Assembly: GCF_002812955.1 (NCBI RefSeq)
Contig: NZ_PFXK01000006.1
Location: forward strand, 62,001 to 126,000
DNA from: Vibrio sp. HA2012
GTDB taxonomy: Bacteria; Pseudomonadota; Gammaproteobacteria; Enterobacterales; Vibrionaceae
DNA length: 64,000 nt
Direction: 5' to 3'
Shown one piece after another: positions 29,742 through 39,521 of the stretch. Made by a program: the position numbers and the translations under genes. Numbering within the stretch: the first letter of the stretch is position 1; every line of letters starts with the position of its first letter. The notes under the pieces were generated by a model, which was not told where the DNA came from, ran no database searches, and was given only the letters and a program-made list of their open reading frames with translations.

Positions 29742-30749
29742 ATGATAACAACAGCGCGAATGGTTATGTATCACAAATATTTCATCACTCTCTTTACTTT
29801 AGGTTTTTTATTTTTATCTGGTTGTCAGTCAACACCGAAAGCTCCGGAGTGGTTTTCTATGACACAGAATAATGATGAACAATATTTGTATGCTGTGGGG
29901 CAGGGGCGTACTCAGTCTCAGGCGAAAAAAGTGGCCATGAATCAAATCAACGAGCAATTGTGGACTCAGATCCAATCTCAGAATATCCAACGGGAAGTTT
30001 ATCGAGAGGACAATGGTAACGGTCACTATCAGAATCTAGTTGACACCAGCATTAATACACAAAGTGCACGTTTGACTCTGACGGGTATTGAATACCCTAA
30101 AATTGAACATAATGAGGCAGCCTATTATGTTCAGGCCAGAATAAAGAAGAGTGCTATTCAGGAACAGCTGATTCGTGAATTGAAAGAAATGAACCGTGCT
30201 GCAGATGCAGAGATAGCCAAATTAACACATACGGACACATTGGTGTGGTATCTCAACAACCGTTCGATTATTGAGCGAAAGAAAGAGGCGTTGATTCGCA
30301 TTGCAATACTATCTGCAATGGAGCCCGAGGGAGCTTATTCAACACAACATATTGATGTTCTGGTGAATAAAGTCAGTGAAATTCAGAATACTATCCTTAT
30401 CTGGGTTGTAGCGGAACCGAATGACAAAAATATGACAAGATTTATTTTTGACGCATTATCGAAGGAAAAAATAAATACGACACAGAAAAGAAACGCCGCT
30501 AAAGTGACCCATACGATCCATCTTGCTCTGGATAAGAGGGAAAACAAAGTAGGTTCTGCTTATATCACGACAATTATCAGTTCAATAACAACATTAAATA
30601 ATAAAGGCAAAACGATTGCTAGTGATGAGATTATTTCTTCAGGAAACTCGGTAAGTAATTATCAGATGTCAGCAGAAGGTGCTTCTCGTCATTTTAAATC
30701 TCAGTTAGACGATAAGGGGTTATGGCGATCACTAGGGTTTAGCCTATAA
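29742..30749 (+). CDS. LPP20-family lipoprotein
   Basis: Lipoprotein of up to 335 residues. The lipobox is FLSGC at about residues 24-28, so Cys 28 would be lipidated. After it, APEWFS..EQYLYAVGQGRTQSQAKKVAMNQINEQL is the LPP20 pattern (a short APxW motif, then a GxG..S...A...A helix), also found in the flagellar protein FlgP. The remaining ~200 residues are of unknown fold. Three starts are possible (M1, M7, M9); none has a strong ribosome site. It opens a run of three lipoprotein genes on the + strand. Confidence 0.7.
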   Translation: MITTARMVMYHKYFITLFTLGFLFLSGCQSTPKAPEWFSMTQNNDEQYLYAVGQGRTQSQAKKVAMNQINEQLWTQIQSQNIQREVYREDNGNGHYQNLVDTSINTQSARLTLTGIEYPKIEHNEAAYYVQARIKKSAIQEQLIRELKEMNRAADAEIAKLTHTDTLVWYLNNRSIIERKKEALIRIAILSAMEPEGAYSTQHIDVLVNKVSEIQNTILIWVVAEPNDKNMTRFIFDALSKEKINTTQKRNAAKVTHTIHLALDKRENKVGSAYITTIISSITTLNNKGKTIASDEIISSGNSVSNYQMSAEGASRHFKSQLDDKGLWRSLGFSL

Positions 30750-30838
30750 AAATAGCGATAAATGTTAATGTAAAAATGAGCCGATAAAGAAAGAATAGTT
30801 ATAAACGGTATATACATAAAAAATGTTGGAGTCTATTC

Positions 30839-31873
30839 ATGTATAAAAAAACAGCAGTTGGAATTGCGCTTGCGAGTTTGCTGGTAGGTTGTCAAACCAG
30901 TTATAAAGAAGTCTGTCCGTCCTCAACTCGAGTAGAGATCCCTGAGGCTGAAATCTCTGGTCAATCTAGTGCTCAGGTGTCAGTTATCGTTCTCCCGGTT
31001 GATCTTGCCTATGATGATGAGTCGGGTAAAAAAATGCAGACTATTATGCGTAAGGAGCTGGAAAATCAGGCTTATGACATGGGGGCTAAGCTGGTTGACC
31101 GTAAAATGGCTGACAAGCTAAAAGATGAGATTAAGTTGGCTGAACAAAGTGGCCGTTATAATACTAAAGGTGTTCCAATTGCTGATTATGCAGTAATTAC
31201 TGAAATCAGTTCTTCAGATTTTTCGAAAAGTTTTACTGATGGCCATTCCGCGAAAAACCTTTTGACAGGTAAAGATATGTGGGTGCCACCTGCGTGCGAT
31301 TTCTCTATAGACGTAAAAGCGGTTGTTAAGATTGTTACCCTGCCAGATATGGAAACAGTGGAAAGAGTTGAGCTGAATGGTGATGAATCATTTTCCAGTG
31401 AAACAAGAAATAGCCGCTGTCCTATTACAGAAGCTCAGTATACCGGAATGGCAAGCAAAGCTGCGGCAGAAGCTGTGAACTATTCTACTGGCCTCAAAAA
31501 GGTATTAGCCCCTTCAGCTGTTGTGATGGAACTCCGTCAGTGTGAAGCTGGAAGTATGGTGAAAATCTCCATGGGCAAAGATAGAAAAGTGGTGCCAAAG
31601 ATGGAAGTCAGTTTTGTTTCTCAGGAACGTGTAGATGCAGGTGATGGAACTTTTGAGCTGGAAACCCATGGTTATGGTACTGGTAATATCATCAATAATG
31701 AAGAACATGGTATTAAGGACAAATATTCCTGGGTTGCTATTGACGAAGAAGTTGCAGCTAAGGTACAAAAAGGCGATAAAGTCCAGGTCAATGGCGATAC
31801 CCGAAATTGTGAAATATGGGACCTTGAATGTCATACCAAAGATATGAGCGATGGTCTGGGTAAACTTTTTTAA
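30839..31873 (+). CDS. CsgG/LpoB-like lipoprotein (putative)
   Basis: Lipoprotein of 344 residues with lipobox LLVGC (residues 14-18). The next 150 residues read like a CsgG/LpoB-type alpha/beta domain: VSVIVLPVDLAYDDESGKKMQTIMRKELENQAYDMGAKLVDRKMADKLKDE, then ADYAVITEIS. Five or more Cys in the mature part could form disulfides in the periplasm. The C-terminal 100 residues resemble a small beta domain. The fold call is by eye. A good leader (TTGGAG) precedes the ATG. 15 bases separate it from the next lipoprotein gene. Confidence 0.6.
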   Translation: MYKKTAVGIALASLLVGCQTSYKEVCPSSTRVEIPEAEISGQSSAQVSVIVLPVDLAYDDESGKKMQTIMRKELENQAYDMGAKLVDRKMADKLKDEIKLAEQSGRYNTKGVPIADYAVITEISSSDFSKSFTDGHSAKNLLTGKDMWVPPACDFSIDVKAVVKIVTLPDMETVERVELNGDESFSSETRNSRCPITEAQYTGMASKAAAEAVNYSTGLKKVLAPSAVVMELRQCEAGSMVKISMGKDRKVVPKMEVSFVSQERVDAGDGTFELETHGYGTGNIINNEEHGIKDKYSWVAIDEEVAAKVQKGDKVQVNGDTRNCEIWDLECHTKDMSDGLGKLF

Positions 31874-31888
31874 GAACGGAATAGCAAA

Positions 31889-32488
31889 ATGAAAAAATTA
31901 CTTCTTGTAGGAGTTGCAGTGGCTGCCTTAGCCGGTTGTCAGAGCGATAGTACAGTGAAAGGGGTGCAAAACTATACTCAGTGCACTTTTCCTGATGCAC
32001 CAACAACTGAAGCTCCGGCATGGATATGTGATGTGATGCCTGATGATCTGGCTATTGGTGCCAGAGGTTACGCTAAAAAAAGCGCGGCTGGTCAGAATGT
32101 GATGCGTCGTATTGCCATGAATGATGCACGTGTCGCCTTAGCTTCCGAATTTGAAACTAATGTAAGTAATATGTTTCAGCAGGCGTTGACCGGAACTTCT
32201 CTGACCAGCAGTGAAGCGGCCTCTGAAGATGTAATGGAAGCATTTCGTGATGTGACCAAAAGTGTAACCAATCGTACTTTGGCAAATAGCCGTGTGATTG
32301 TGAGTCAGGTAAGCCCTACCGGTGGTTTATACGTATTAATTGGTATGGATAAGCCGGCTTACGAATCAAATCTGGACAAAGTCGTTGATGCTGCTAACAG
32401 TGAAGATTCTGAATTACGTAAGCAATTTAATAACCAGAAGACAGAATCTGTACTTACCAGCGTGTTGGAAAGCATGAAAACAAAATGA
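31889..32488 (+). CDS. LPP20-family lipoprotein
   Basis: Lipoprotein of 199 residues, lipobox ALAGC (residues 13-17). The mature part has the LPP20 layout: APAWICDVMPDDLAIGARGYAKKSAAGQNVMRRIAMNDARVALASEFE, then a helix-rich region and a strand (NSRVIVSQVSPTGGLYVLIGMD) as in FlgP. It is a shorter paralogue of the 29.7-kb protein. In the same operon as the CsgG-like gene. Confidence 0.7.
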   Translation: MKKLLLVGVAVAALAGCQSDSTVKGVQNYTQCTFPDAPTTEAPAWICDVMPDDLAIGARGYAKKSAAGQNVMRRIAMNDARVALASEFETNVSNMFQQALTGTSLTSSEAASEDVMEAFRDVTKSVTNRTLANSRVIVSQVSPTGGLYVLIGMDKPAYESNLDKVVDAANSEDSELRKQFNNQKTESVLTSVLESMKTK

Positions 32489-32530
32489 TGTTGATGAACT
32501 TATCATCAATATAGTTAGAATAATAACTCT

Positions 32531-32559
32531 AAAGGCCGCTTAATATAAAGTGGTCTTTT
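32531..32559 (+). terminator. terminator of the lipoprotein operon
   Basis: AAGGCCGCTT-aatata-AAGTGGTCTT with two wobble pairs, followed by TTTTTG. It closes the three-lipoprotein run. Confidence 0.8.
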
Positions 32560-32645
32560 TGTTTAAAAAATAGCTCGTTTTTGCTAGAATTCCGTCCCCT
32601 ACAACCCCCTACGGATATAATGCTTGCTCTTTGGCATAGATAATA

Positions 32646-34514
32646 ATGGTTAATAAGCACTGGATTGGCTATTTGCTGGCTGGCTGGTTATTGTTGAGTT
32701 CATTAATTGTACTCTTTTACGCCGCCAGATATGAACATATCTATAAGCAAAATGTTGCAATGGTAACGGATAATGCCAGATTGCAGCTTGCCTATACCCA
32801 AAATCAGATCCATAAAACTGATGTTAAGCTGGATACTCTGATCGATCTGCTGGGTAAAAGCCGGGCACTGTACCGCTTTGCTTTCCAGTCGGATACTGTC
32901 AATCGTCACCTAGTGGAAGAACTCTGGCTCTCTTTTCCCGCTTCTCAGCATGAGATCGATCAAATCACTTATATTGACCTTCAGGGACAAGAGCAGATCA
33001 AAGTCAGCTTTGCGCCTGACGGAACGGACATTGTTGAGCATGACTATCAGGATGTCAGTCAGAGCGATTTTTTTCAGAAAGCTTTACACCGCCTGGGGAT
33101 GTATCAGAATATCCGGCGGTTTGAATTGTCCCGGAAAGGGGACGAGTATATGGCTTTTGTTCGTATTACTCATCCTTACTATATCGGGGACACGCTGATG
33201 GGTTACCTGACGTTGAGGATTAATTTTGAGGCAACTCAGGACGGGCTGACTTTTTTTCAGGATCATGAATACATCACCAGTATTATTTCATCATCAGGGT
33301 ATTACCTGAAAGGACAGGATGCCAGTATGTTATATGGCTTCGCTATCCAGGAGCGAAAACAGTTCAATTTAGGTAAGATGGAGCCTGAACTGTGGCAAAA
33401 TATGCAGGATAACGAATCCGGTGTCTTTCTTAGCCGGGATGGTAGCTTGCATGTTTTTAGCCGGGTGAGAGTTAATTACACAGAGGAGATCTTTTTATTG
33501 CAGAGCTTCTCCGAAACGGAATTGTCTGCGCATGTAGAAGAAGAACGATCCAGTGCGATACAGCATGCCATTGTTATGTTGATTCTTCTTGGGTTATGCA
33601 CAATACCTACGGGCTATCTTATTTTTATTTTTCAGAAGCGAAGTATTGAAAGCAAACTGGCTCTGGCTGCTCTGAACGGTATGTCTGCAGTACTGATCAC
33701 TGATAAAAATCATCATATGGTGAAGGTTAACCGTGAGTTTGAAAATATGACCGGATATACCGAACACCAGATTCGCTATGGTAATGTGCGTAAGTTGTTG
33801 TTTGATAAACGCGATCCTACAGGCTGGTTTGATATATGGGAGCATGTAGCTAAGGATCATTTCTGGGAAGGCGAGCTGAAAATCACCGGACGGGCAGGTG
33901 TTGAGCTGACGGCGATTACCCGTATTCAGGCGATGTGCAATTCAGATGGGCATATAGTGAACTATATTATCTCTCTGGTTGATATTACAGAGCGAAAAGA
34001 GCTGGAAGACAGGTTGCGCTATTTGAGTGAGCGGGACAGCATGACGCATCTGTGGAACCGGAGAAAGTTTGAAGAAGCATTACGCAGTGAAATTGATCTG
34101 ATTAAGCGCTATCCGGAAAACCATGTCAGTTGTCTGGCTCTGGTTGATATTGATAATTTTAAACGCATCAATGATGAACATGGACATGATGAGGGAGACA
34201 GAGTGATCAAACTTGTATCATTTCTGCTTTCTGAAAACACACGTTCAACGGATTTTGTTGCCCGTATCGGTGGTGAAGAGTTTGCTGTAATTATGCCGCA
34301 TACAGGGCTTGACGAAGCAGAACGTGTACTGAATCGGATCCGCTCCAGTATTGCCACTGATACCAGAATTCCAACAACGATCAGTATTGGGGTAACGGAT
34401 TTAACCGAAGAAGGAACCCGCTCTTATAAATGTGCGGATATTGCTTTGTATGAATCCAAATCAATTGGCCGGAACAGAGTATCAATCTGCCGCAGTAGTG
34501 ATGATATTGCCTGA
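32646..34514 (+). CDS. membrane diguanylate cyclase with periplasmic sensor and PAS domain
   Basis: Predicted to make cyclic di-GMP from GTP. Order: TM helix (residues ~8-27), a periplasmic domain of ~270 residues (dCache/PAS-like), second TM helix (~305-328), a PAS domain (~340-460, VLITDKNHHMVKVNREFENMTGY), then GGDEF from ~465. The active site is GGEEF near residue 541, and the product-inhibition I-site RxxD (RSTD) lies exactly five residues before it. So both catalysis and feedback inhibition should be intact. 622 residues. It follows the lipoprotein terminator and is transcribed by itself. Confidence 0.92.
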   Translation: MVNKHWIGYLLAGWLLLSSLIVLFYAARYEHIYKQNVAMVTDNARLQLAYTQNQIHKTDVKLDTLIDLLGKSRALYRFAFQSDTVNRHLVEELWLSFPASQHEIDQITYIDLQGQEQIKVSFAPDGTDIVEHDYQDVSQSDFFQKALHRLGMYQNIRRFELSRKGDEYMAFVRITHPYYIGDTLMGYLTLRINFEATQDGLTFFQDHEYITSIISSSGYYLKGQDASMLYGFAIQERKQFNLGKMEPELWQNMQDNESGVFLSRDGSLHVFSRVRVNYTEEIFLLQSFSETELSAHVEEERSSAIQHAIVMLILLGLCTIPTGYLIFIFQKRSIESKLALAALNGMSAVLITDKNHHMVKVNREFENMTGYTEHQIRYGNVRKLLFDKRDPTGWFDIWEHVAKDHFWEGELKITGRAGVELTAITRIQAMCNSDGHIVNYIISLVDITERKELEDRLRYLSERDSMTHLWNRRKFEEALRSEIDLIKRYPENHVSCLALVDIDNFKRINDEHGHDEGDRVIKLVSFLLSENTRSTDFVARIGGEEFAVIMPHTGLDEAERVLNRIRSSIATDTRIPTTISIGVTDLTEEGTRSYKCADIALYESKSIGRNRVSICRSSDDIA

Positions 34515-34568
34515 TGGAAAGTCTGGAAAATCGGAAGTCTTCAAGATAATAAAAAAACAGATAATAAA

Positions 34569-34593
34569 AAAGAGGGCAATGTATGCCCTCTTT
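34569..34593 (-). terminator. terminator of pykF
   Basis: AAAGAGGGCA pairs with TGCCCTCTTT (10 bp, 5-base loop). On the minus strand seven T follow. It may also slow transcription from the convergent diguanylate cyclase gene. Confidence 0.85.
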
Positions 34594-34614
34594 GTGATCT
34601 TACTGAACAGAATC

Positions 34615-36027
34615 TTATAGTACGTGTACAGAAGCTGTGTTAGTTGTACCGGAAGCAACAAGCGCACCAGATACCATAACAACGATATCGCCTTTCTTAC
34701 CAAGACCAGTATTCAGAGCCAGCTCTTTACCGTTACGGTAGAAATCGTCAGTGTTGTCGATAGATTCAACAACAACTGGACGGACACCTTTAGTCAGTAC
34801 AAGTTGAGCCGCAGTTTTCTTGTTAGTAGTCAGTGCAAGAATGTTTGCTGTCGGGAAGTACTTACGTACAGAACGTGCAGATTTACCACCTTCAGTTGCC
34901 ACAACAATCAGAGGTGCAGCCAGTTTTTCTGCTGTATCTACAGCACCTTTACATACTGCTTCTGTGATGCGCAGGCGAGGGCTGTCCAGACGGTCACCCA
35001 GCTCAGCTTTAAGAGCAGAATCAGTACGGTTAGCGATTTGAGCCATGATGGTTACGGCTTCTACAGGGTATTTACCTTTCGCTGTTTCACCGGAAAGCAT
35101 AACTGCATCAGTACCATCCATGATTGCGTTCGCAACGTCACCCGCTTCTGCACGAGTTGGACGAGGGTTTTTGATCATAGAATCCAGCATCTGAGTTGCT
35201 GTGATAACCATCTTACGCGCACGGTTACATTTTTCGATCATCATTTTCTGAGCGAAGATTACTTCTTCTGCAGGGATTTCAACACCCAGGTCACCACGTG
35301 CAACCATGATACCGTCAGAAAGCTCAAGGATTTCGTCGAAGTTATCCACGCCTTCCTGGTTTTCAATTTTAGAAATGATGTGGATGCTTTCACCGCCGTT
35401 TGCATTTAGTAGCTCACGGATTTCTTTAACGTCAGAACCTTTACGGATGAAAGAAGCTGCAACGAAATCAACGCCTTGCTCACAACCAAATTTAAGGTCT
35501 GCTTTGTCTTTTTCAGACAGGGCAGGAAGCTGTACAGAAACACCAGGCAGGTTAACACCTTTGTTTTCACCCAGAGCACCGTTGTTCAGTACTTTACACT
35601 TAACTTCAGTTTCAGTCGTAGAGATAACTTCCATTTCAATCAGGCCGTCATCAACAAGAATGGTGTTACCTTCTTTAAGGTCTTTTGCAAAACCTGTGTA
35701 GGTAACAGCTACGATATCTTTATTACCAACAACAGTTGCGTCAGTAGTGAAAGTGAATTCTTGACCAGCAACCAGTTCAACGTCATCGCCGTTTTCCAGC
35801 TTGATAGTACGAATTTCAGGACCTTTGGTATCCAGAAGAATAGCCAGTTGTTTGCTTTTTTCTTCCATTACCTGACGGAAATTTGCAATACGAGTACCGT
35901 GCTCTGCAAAGTCGCCGTGAGAGAAGTTTAGGCGCATTACGTTCATGCCAGCGTCTACCAGCTTGCCTAGCATCTCTACAGATTCAGTTTTAGGGCCAAT
36001 CGTACATACGATTTTGGTCTTTTTCAT
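34615..36027 (-). CDS. pykF: pyruvate kinase I
   Basis: Last step of glycolysis, phosphoenolpyruvate + ADP to pyruvate + ATP. 470 residues from [19 protein letters not shown], the length of the fructose-1,6-bisphosphate-activated PykF type. Active-site blocks: [30 protein letters not shown] (catalytic Lys), [12 protein letters not shown], and [16 protein letters not shown] lies at good spacing before this ATG. A start 28 codons upstream lacks homology. Confidence 0.97.
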   Translation of the reverse strand: MKKTKIVCTIGPKTESVEMLGKLVDAGMNVMRLNFSHGDFAEHGTRIANFRQVMEEKSKQLAILLDTKGPEIRTIKLENGDDVELVAGQEFTFTTDATVVGNKDIVAVTYTGFAKDLKEGNTILVDDGLIEMEVISTTETEVKCKVLNNGALGENKGVNLPGVSVQLPALSEKDKADLKFGCEQGVDFVAASFIRKGSDVKEIRELLNANGGESIHIISKIENQEGVDNFDEILELSDGIMVARGDLGVEIPAEEVIFAQKMMIEKCNRARKMVITATQMLDSMIKNPRPTRAEAGDVANAIMDGTDAVMLSGETAKGKYPVEAVTIMAQIANRTDSALKAELGDRLDSPRLRITEAVCKGAVDTAEKLAAPLIVVATEGGKSARSVRKYFPTANILALTTNKKTAAQLVLTKGVRPVVVESIDNTDDFYRNGKELALNTGLGKKGDIVVMVSGALVASGTTNTASVHVL

Positions 36028-36462
36028 GGAAAATACTCTCCGGTAAGTATGGTTACAATTTAAAATCAGTTTTGTTTCGGCAGAGGTACATAAGAAAGAA
36101 AATGACAACATTTCTGTATTGTTACATTCTTCTTTGTGTACCCGTTATTCCTGCCTTTATATGGTTAATTTCGTTGCTAACCCCTGCTAAGACTTGCTTC
36201 TTCTCTTTACTAGGGATTTATAAAACTACCAACTTAGTACAGTCTACACTGACAAAGTTGCAAAAAAATAACGGTGAATTCTGTAATTTTTTTTCTTTTA
36301 GGCCGCGAATTCTACCACTGAACGTGTGCAATATCACGGTTAAGAATTGTTTTAGGACAAGATTTTCGCTTAAAAATTTTATTTTTTGGACTGAAATAAA
36401 TAGACAAATAAGTTTCGACTTGAATATAATTCTTTTGAATCGAAACTTTATGCTTTCAGAAT
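36028..36462. other. divergent pykF / DeoR-family regulator promoter region
   Basis: 435 bases of AT-rich DNA with no gene. The main structure is the 9-bp inverted repeat AAGTTTCGA/TCGAAACTT listed separately, close to the regulator start. A third TTTTCGCTT lies at 36363-36371. No Cra (FruR) box was found upstream of pykF. Confidence 0.65.
36410..36448. promoter_or_regulatory. candidate operator of the DeoR-family regulator
   Basis: AAGTTTCGA (36410-36418) and TCGAAACTT (36440-36448) are a perfect 9-bp inverted repeat, centres 30 bp apart, or about three helical turns. It ends 14 bases before the regulator ATG. DeoR-family operators often contain TTTCG-type repeats, so autoregulation is plausible. 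Confidence 0.5.
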
Positions 36463-37230
36463 ATGTCTAAGAGAAATACCCAGCTACGTCGCCATATGAT
36501 CTCAAAACTCGTGAATGATCTAGGTGAGATAAGCGTTGAAGAACTGTCTAATAAGTTTGAAACCTCAGAAGTAACCATCCGCAAAGATCTGGCTTCCCTT
36601 GAAGCAAATGGTCTGCTTTTGCGCCGTTATGGCGGGGCTATCGCATTGCCTAAAGAGGTGGTGAATGCGGAACTGAACGGAGAAGTTTCGAATCGAAAGA
36701 GAAGTCTTGCGAAATCGGCAGCAGCCCTTATCCGTGATCATAACCGGATCGTTATTGACAGTGGCAGTACGACTGGGGCCATGATCCCGGAATTAAATCA
36801 CAAACGCGGGCTGGTGGTGATGACCAATTCCCTGCATGTTGCCAGTGCGCTGAATGAGCTGGAGAACGAACCGACTCTGCTGATGACTGGTGGAACATGG
36901 GATACCCGGTCGGAATCTTTTCAGGGGCAAGTTGCGGAATCGGTATTGCGTTCCTACGATTTTGATCAGCTGTTTATTGGTGCTGATGGTGTTGATCTGG
37001 AAAGAGGCACAACGACCTTTAATGAACTGATCGGACTCAGCAAGGTAATGGCGGATGTTTCCCGGGAAGTGATCCTGATGATCGAGTCTGACAAAGTCGG
37101 ACGCAGGATCCCGAATCTGGAACTGTCGTGGCAACAGATCGATATTGTGGTGACAGATGCCTTGCTGACGGATGAGCAAAAACAACACATAGAATCCAAA
37201 GGTGTGCGGGTGATCCGTGCTCCTGAATAA
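36463..37230 (+). CDS. DeoR-family transcriptional regulator next to glmS
   Basis: Sugar-phosphate-sensing repressor/activator type, 255 residues. Residues 1-~60 are the winged helix (GEISVEELSNKFETSEVTIRKDLASLEANGLLLRRYGGA, the DeoR signature). The C-terminal DeoR sensor domain contains IVIDSGSTTGAMIPEL and DQLFIGADGVDLERGTTTFNE. It sits 81 bases before glmS in the same direction, so amino-sugar control (for example sensing glucosamine-6-phosphate) is a reasonable inference. Confidence 0.9.
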   Translation: MSKRNTQLRRHMISKLVNDLGEISVEELSNKFETSEVTIRKDLASLEANGLLLRRYGGAIALPKEVVNAELNGEVSNRKRSLAKSAAALIRDHNRIVIDSGSTTGAMIPELNHKRGLVVMTNSLHVASALNELENEPTLLMTGGTWDTRSESFQGQVAESVLRSYDFDQLFIGADGVDLERGTTTFNELIGLSKVMADVSREVILMIESDKVGRRIPNLELSWQQIDIVVTDALLTDEQKQHIESKGVRVIRAPE

Positions 37231-37311
37231 ATGCAACAGAATTAAACCTTATTGTCTTGCCTGACAAGTCTATAGAAAGGCAGGTAACAACAAATCATAG
37301 TGGAGAATACC

Positions 37312-39144
37312 ATGTGCGGAATAGTTGGCGCGGTTGCGCAGCGTGATGTAGCTGAAATACTTGTTGAAGGATTACGTCGTCTGGAATACCGGGGTTATGA
37401 CTCTGCCGGTGTGGCTGTTGTTGATGCAGATAAAAATCTGACTCGGGTTCGCCGTTTGGGGAAAGTTCAGGAACTGGCTGATGCTGTTGAAGCAGAAAAT
37501 GTTACCGGTGGAACAGGTATTGCACATACTCGTTGGGCAACGCATGGCGAACCTTCCGAAGTGAATGCTCACCCCCATGTTTCTGGCGATATCGCGGTTG
37601 TTCATAACGGAATTATTGAAAACCACGAAGAGCTGCGGGCTATGTTGCAGAGCCGTGGTTATGAATTTGTTTCTCAGACTGATACTGAAGTGATTGCTCA
37701 CTTAGTTGAATGGGAACTGCGTACTTCTGATTCGCTGGTGGAAGCCCTGAAAAAAACCGCCGTACAACTGGAAGGCGCTTATGGCACAGTAGCTGTGGAT
37801 CGCCGGGATCCTGAACGTATTGTGGTTGCTCGTTCAGGCAGCCCGATTGTTATCGGTTTAGGTATAGGTGAAAACTTCCTGGCTTCTGACCAACTGGCTC
37901 TTCTCAGCGTGACACGCCGTTTTATGTTCCTGGAAGAAGGGGATGTCGCTGAACTTACCCGTCGCAATGTTACTATCTATGCTGCATCTGGTGAGCAGGT
38001 TGAGCGTGAAGTGATTGAATCCAGTATTGAACATGATGCGGGTGATAAAGGCCAGTACCGGCACTTTATGCAAAAAGAGATCTTCGAACAGGCGACAGCG
38101 CTGAAGAGTACGATGGAAGGTCGTGTAACCAAAGATTCTGTGATCACAGAAAGTATTGGCGTAAATGCGGTTGATATCCTGAGTAAAGTGGAGCATGTTC
38201 AGATTATTGCCTGTGGTACTTCCTATAATTCAGGTATGGCCGCTCGTTACTGGTTTGAGGATATTGCCGGAGTCAGTTGTGATGTCGAAATCGCTTCTGA
38301 GTTCCGTTACCGTAATTTTGTTACCCGCCCGAACAGCCTGCTCATTACTTTATCACAGTCCGGTGAAACCGCCGATACGCTGGCTGCCCTGCGTATTGCA
38401 AAAGAGCGTGGTTATATGGCGGTGATGACGATCTGTAACGTATCGGGTTCTTCACTGGTGCGAGAATCTGATATTGCCTTTATGACCCGTGCCGGTACTG
38501 AAATCGGTGTGGCATCAACAAAAGCGTTCACGACTCAACTTGCTGCTATGTTGATGTTGGTGACCGCTATTGGTAAAGAGCAGGGGCGCATTGATAAAGC
38601 CAAAGAAGCGGAAATCGTAGAAGCGATCCACGCTCTGCCGGTGCAGATCGACAGTGCTCTGGCATTCGATAAAGAGATCGAAGCACTGGCAGAAGATTTT
38701 GCTGATAAGCACCACACCTTGTTCCTTGGCCGTGGCGAGTACTATCCGATTGCGATGGAAGCAGCTCTGAAACTGAAAGAAATTTCTTATATTCACGCAG
38801 AAGCATATGCGGCCGGTGAGCTGAAACACGGTCCTCTGGCTTTGATCGATGCGGATATGCCAGTGGTTGTTATTGCTCCAAATAACGATCTGCTGGAAAA
38901 GCTGAAATCAAATGTAGAAGAAGTTCGTGCTCGTGGCGGTCAGCTGTATGTTTTTGCTGATGAGAAAGCTGGTTTTGAAGCAGATGAAAGCATGAAGATT
39001 ATCTCCATGCCACATGTAAGTGAAATCACCGCACCAATATTCTACACTGTGCCAATGCAGCTACTGGCCTATCACGTTGCTTTGATTAAAGGGACGGATG
39101 TAGACCAGCCAAGGAACCTGGCAAAGGCCGTTACTGTTGAGTAA
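37312..39144 (+). CDS. glmS: glutamine-fructose-6-phosphate aminotransferase
   Basis: Makes glucosamine-6-phosphate, first step to UDP-GlcNAc for peptidoglycan and LPS. 610 residues. The start must be the ATG of [11 protein letters not shown], since Cys 2 becomes the N-terminal catalytic nucleophile after Met removal; a GTG four codons upstream is therefore rejected. N-terminal glutaminase domain ([18 protein letters not shown]), then two SIS sugar-isomerase domains ([56 protein letters not shown]), ending AKAVTVE as usual. No glmS ribozyme is seen or expected. Confidence 0.98.
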   Translation: MCGIVGAVAQRDVAEILVEGLRRLEYRGYDSAGVAVVDADKNLTRVRRLGKVQELADAVEAENVTGGTGIAHTRWATHGEPSEVNAHPHVSGDIAVVHNGIIENHEELRAMLQSRGYEFVSQTDTEVIAHLVEWELRTSDSLVEALKKTAVQLEGAYGTVAVDRRDPERIVVARSGSPIVIGLGIGENFLASDQLALLSVTRRFMFLEEGDVAELTRRNVTIYAASGEQVEREVIESSIEHDAGDKGQYRHFMQKEIFEQATALKSTMEGRVTKDSVITESIGVNAVDILSKVEHVQIIACGTSYNSGMAARYWFEDIAGVSCDVEIASEFRYRNFVTRPNSLLITLSQSGETADTLAALRIAKERGYMAVMTICNVSGSSLVRESDIAFMTRAGTEIGVASTKAFTTQLAAMLMLVTAIGKEQGRIDKAKEAEIVEAIHALPVQIDSALAFDKEIEALAEDFADKHHTLFLGRGEYYPIAMEAALKLKEISYIHAEAYAAGELKHGPLALIDADMPVVVIAPNNDLLEKLKSNVEEVRARGGQLYVFADEKAGFEADESMKIISMPHVSEITAPIFYTVPMQLLAYHVALIKGTDVDQPRNLAKAVTVE

Positions 39145-39181
39145 GATATTGAAATATAATCTTATTGTTGTGTGAGTAGAA

Positions 39182-39241
39182 TAAAGTTTCATACTGAGTA
39201 ATAAAGATTCATACTAAGTATTAAAGTATCATACTAAAAAG
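39182..39241. repeat. three tandem 20-bp repeats after glmS
   Basis: Units TAAAGTTTCATACTGAGTAA, TAAAGATTCATACTAAGTAT and TAAAGTATCATACTAAAAAG in direct tandem. The core TAAAGnnTCATACTnA is constant. They lie 37 bases after the glmS stop and end in the terminator stem. Confidence 0.85.
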
Positions 39242-39270
39242 GCAGCGTTCACATCGATACGCTGTCTTTT
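39238..39270 (+). terminator. terminator of glmS
   Basis: AAAGGCAGCGT and ACGCTGTCTTT (11 bp, one wobble) around a 10-base loop, then TC and A-rich DNA. The T run is short. Confidence 0.7.
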
Positions 39271-39416
39271 CAAAAACGCTTATGCGCCTTTCCTTGCCAA
39301 CCTAAAATTTTTGACAATCTTCTTTTGGCATTAATTGACCTACGTTTACTCATCTACTAATCCTTTAATTTATTGGCTCAATATGCTTTAAATTACAATT
39401 AAAGCCAAGAGTTATA

Positions 39417-39521
39417 ATGATGAAAGACATTCTAGTTGTTGTACCTGAGGGCGGGCTGTTATTTGAAGCGGCAGGAGTCGTGGATATTTTGCAGCGAGCA
39501 AATCAATTAGCTGTGTTTGCC
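39417..39521 (+). pseudogene. 5' fragment of a GlxA/AraC-type regulator gene
   Basis: The first ~30 codons (MMKDILVVVPEGGLLFEAAGVVDILQRANQ) match the start of the DJ-1/PfpI-like domain of GlxA-family AraC regulators. The frame then runs into IS21-derived DNA and stops soon after. The matching C-terminal HTH fragment is 2.8 kb downstream on the same strand. About 190 codons of the sensor domain are missing. Confidence 0.75.

Larger units (their letters stand above)
39145..39416. other. glmS downstream region
   Basis: Holds three tandem 20-bp repeats and a terminator, both listed separately. The rest, to the start of the broken regulator gene, is AT-rich and shows no gene. Confidence 0.7.

Noticed and set aside
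34624..35409. Open frame of 261 codons on the + strand
   Set aside because: Antisense shadow of pykF, rich in Cys, Phe and Thr, with no family resemblance.
36325..36345. GTGTGCAATATCACG as a CRP site upstream of the DeoR-family gene
   Set aside because: The spacing between TGTG and CACG is two bases too short for a CRP dimer.
36028..36462. Cra (FruR) site upstream of pykF
   Set aside because: The nearest word, TGAATCGAAAC, is only a half match and lies at the wrong end of the region.
37231..37311. glmS ribozyme
   Set aside because: The 81-base spacer is too short and lacks the conserved core; this ribozyme is a Gram-positive feature.
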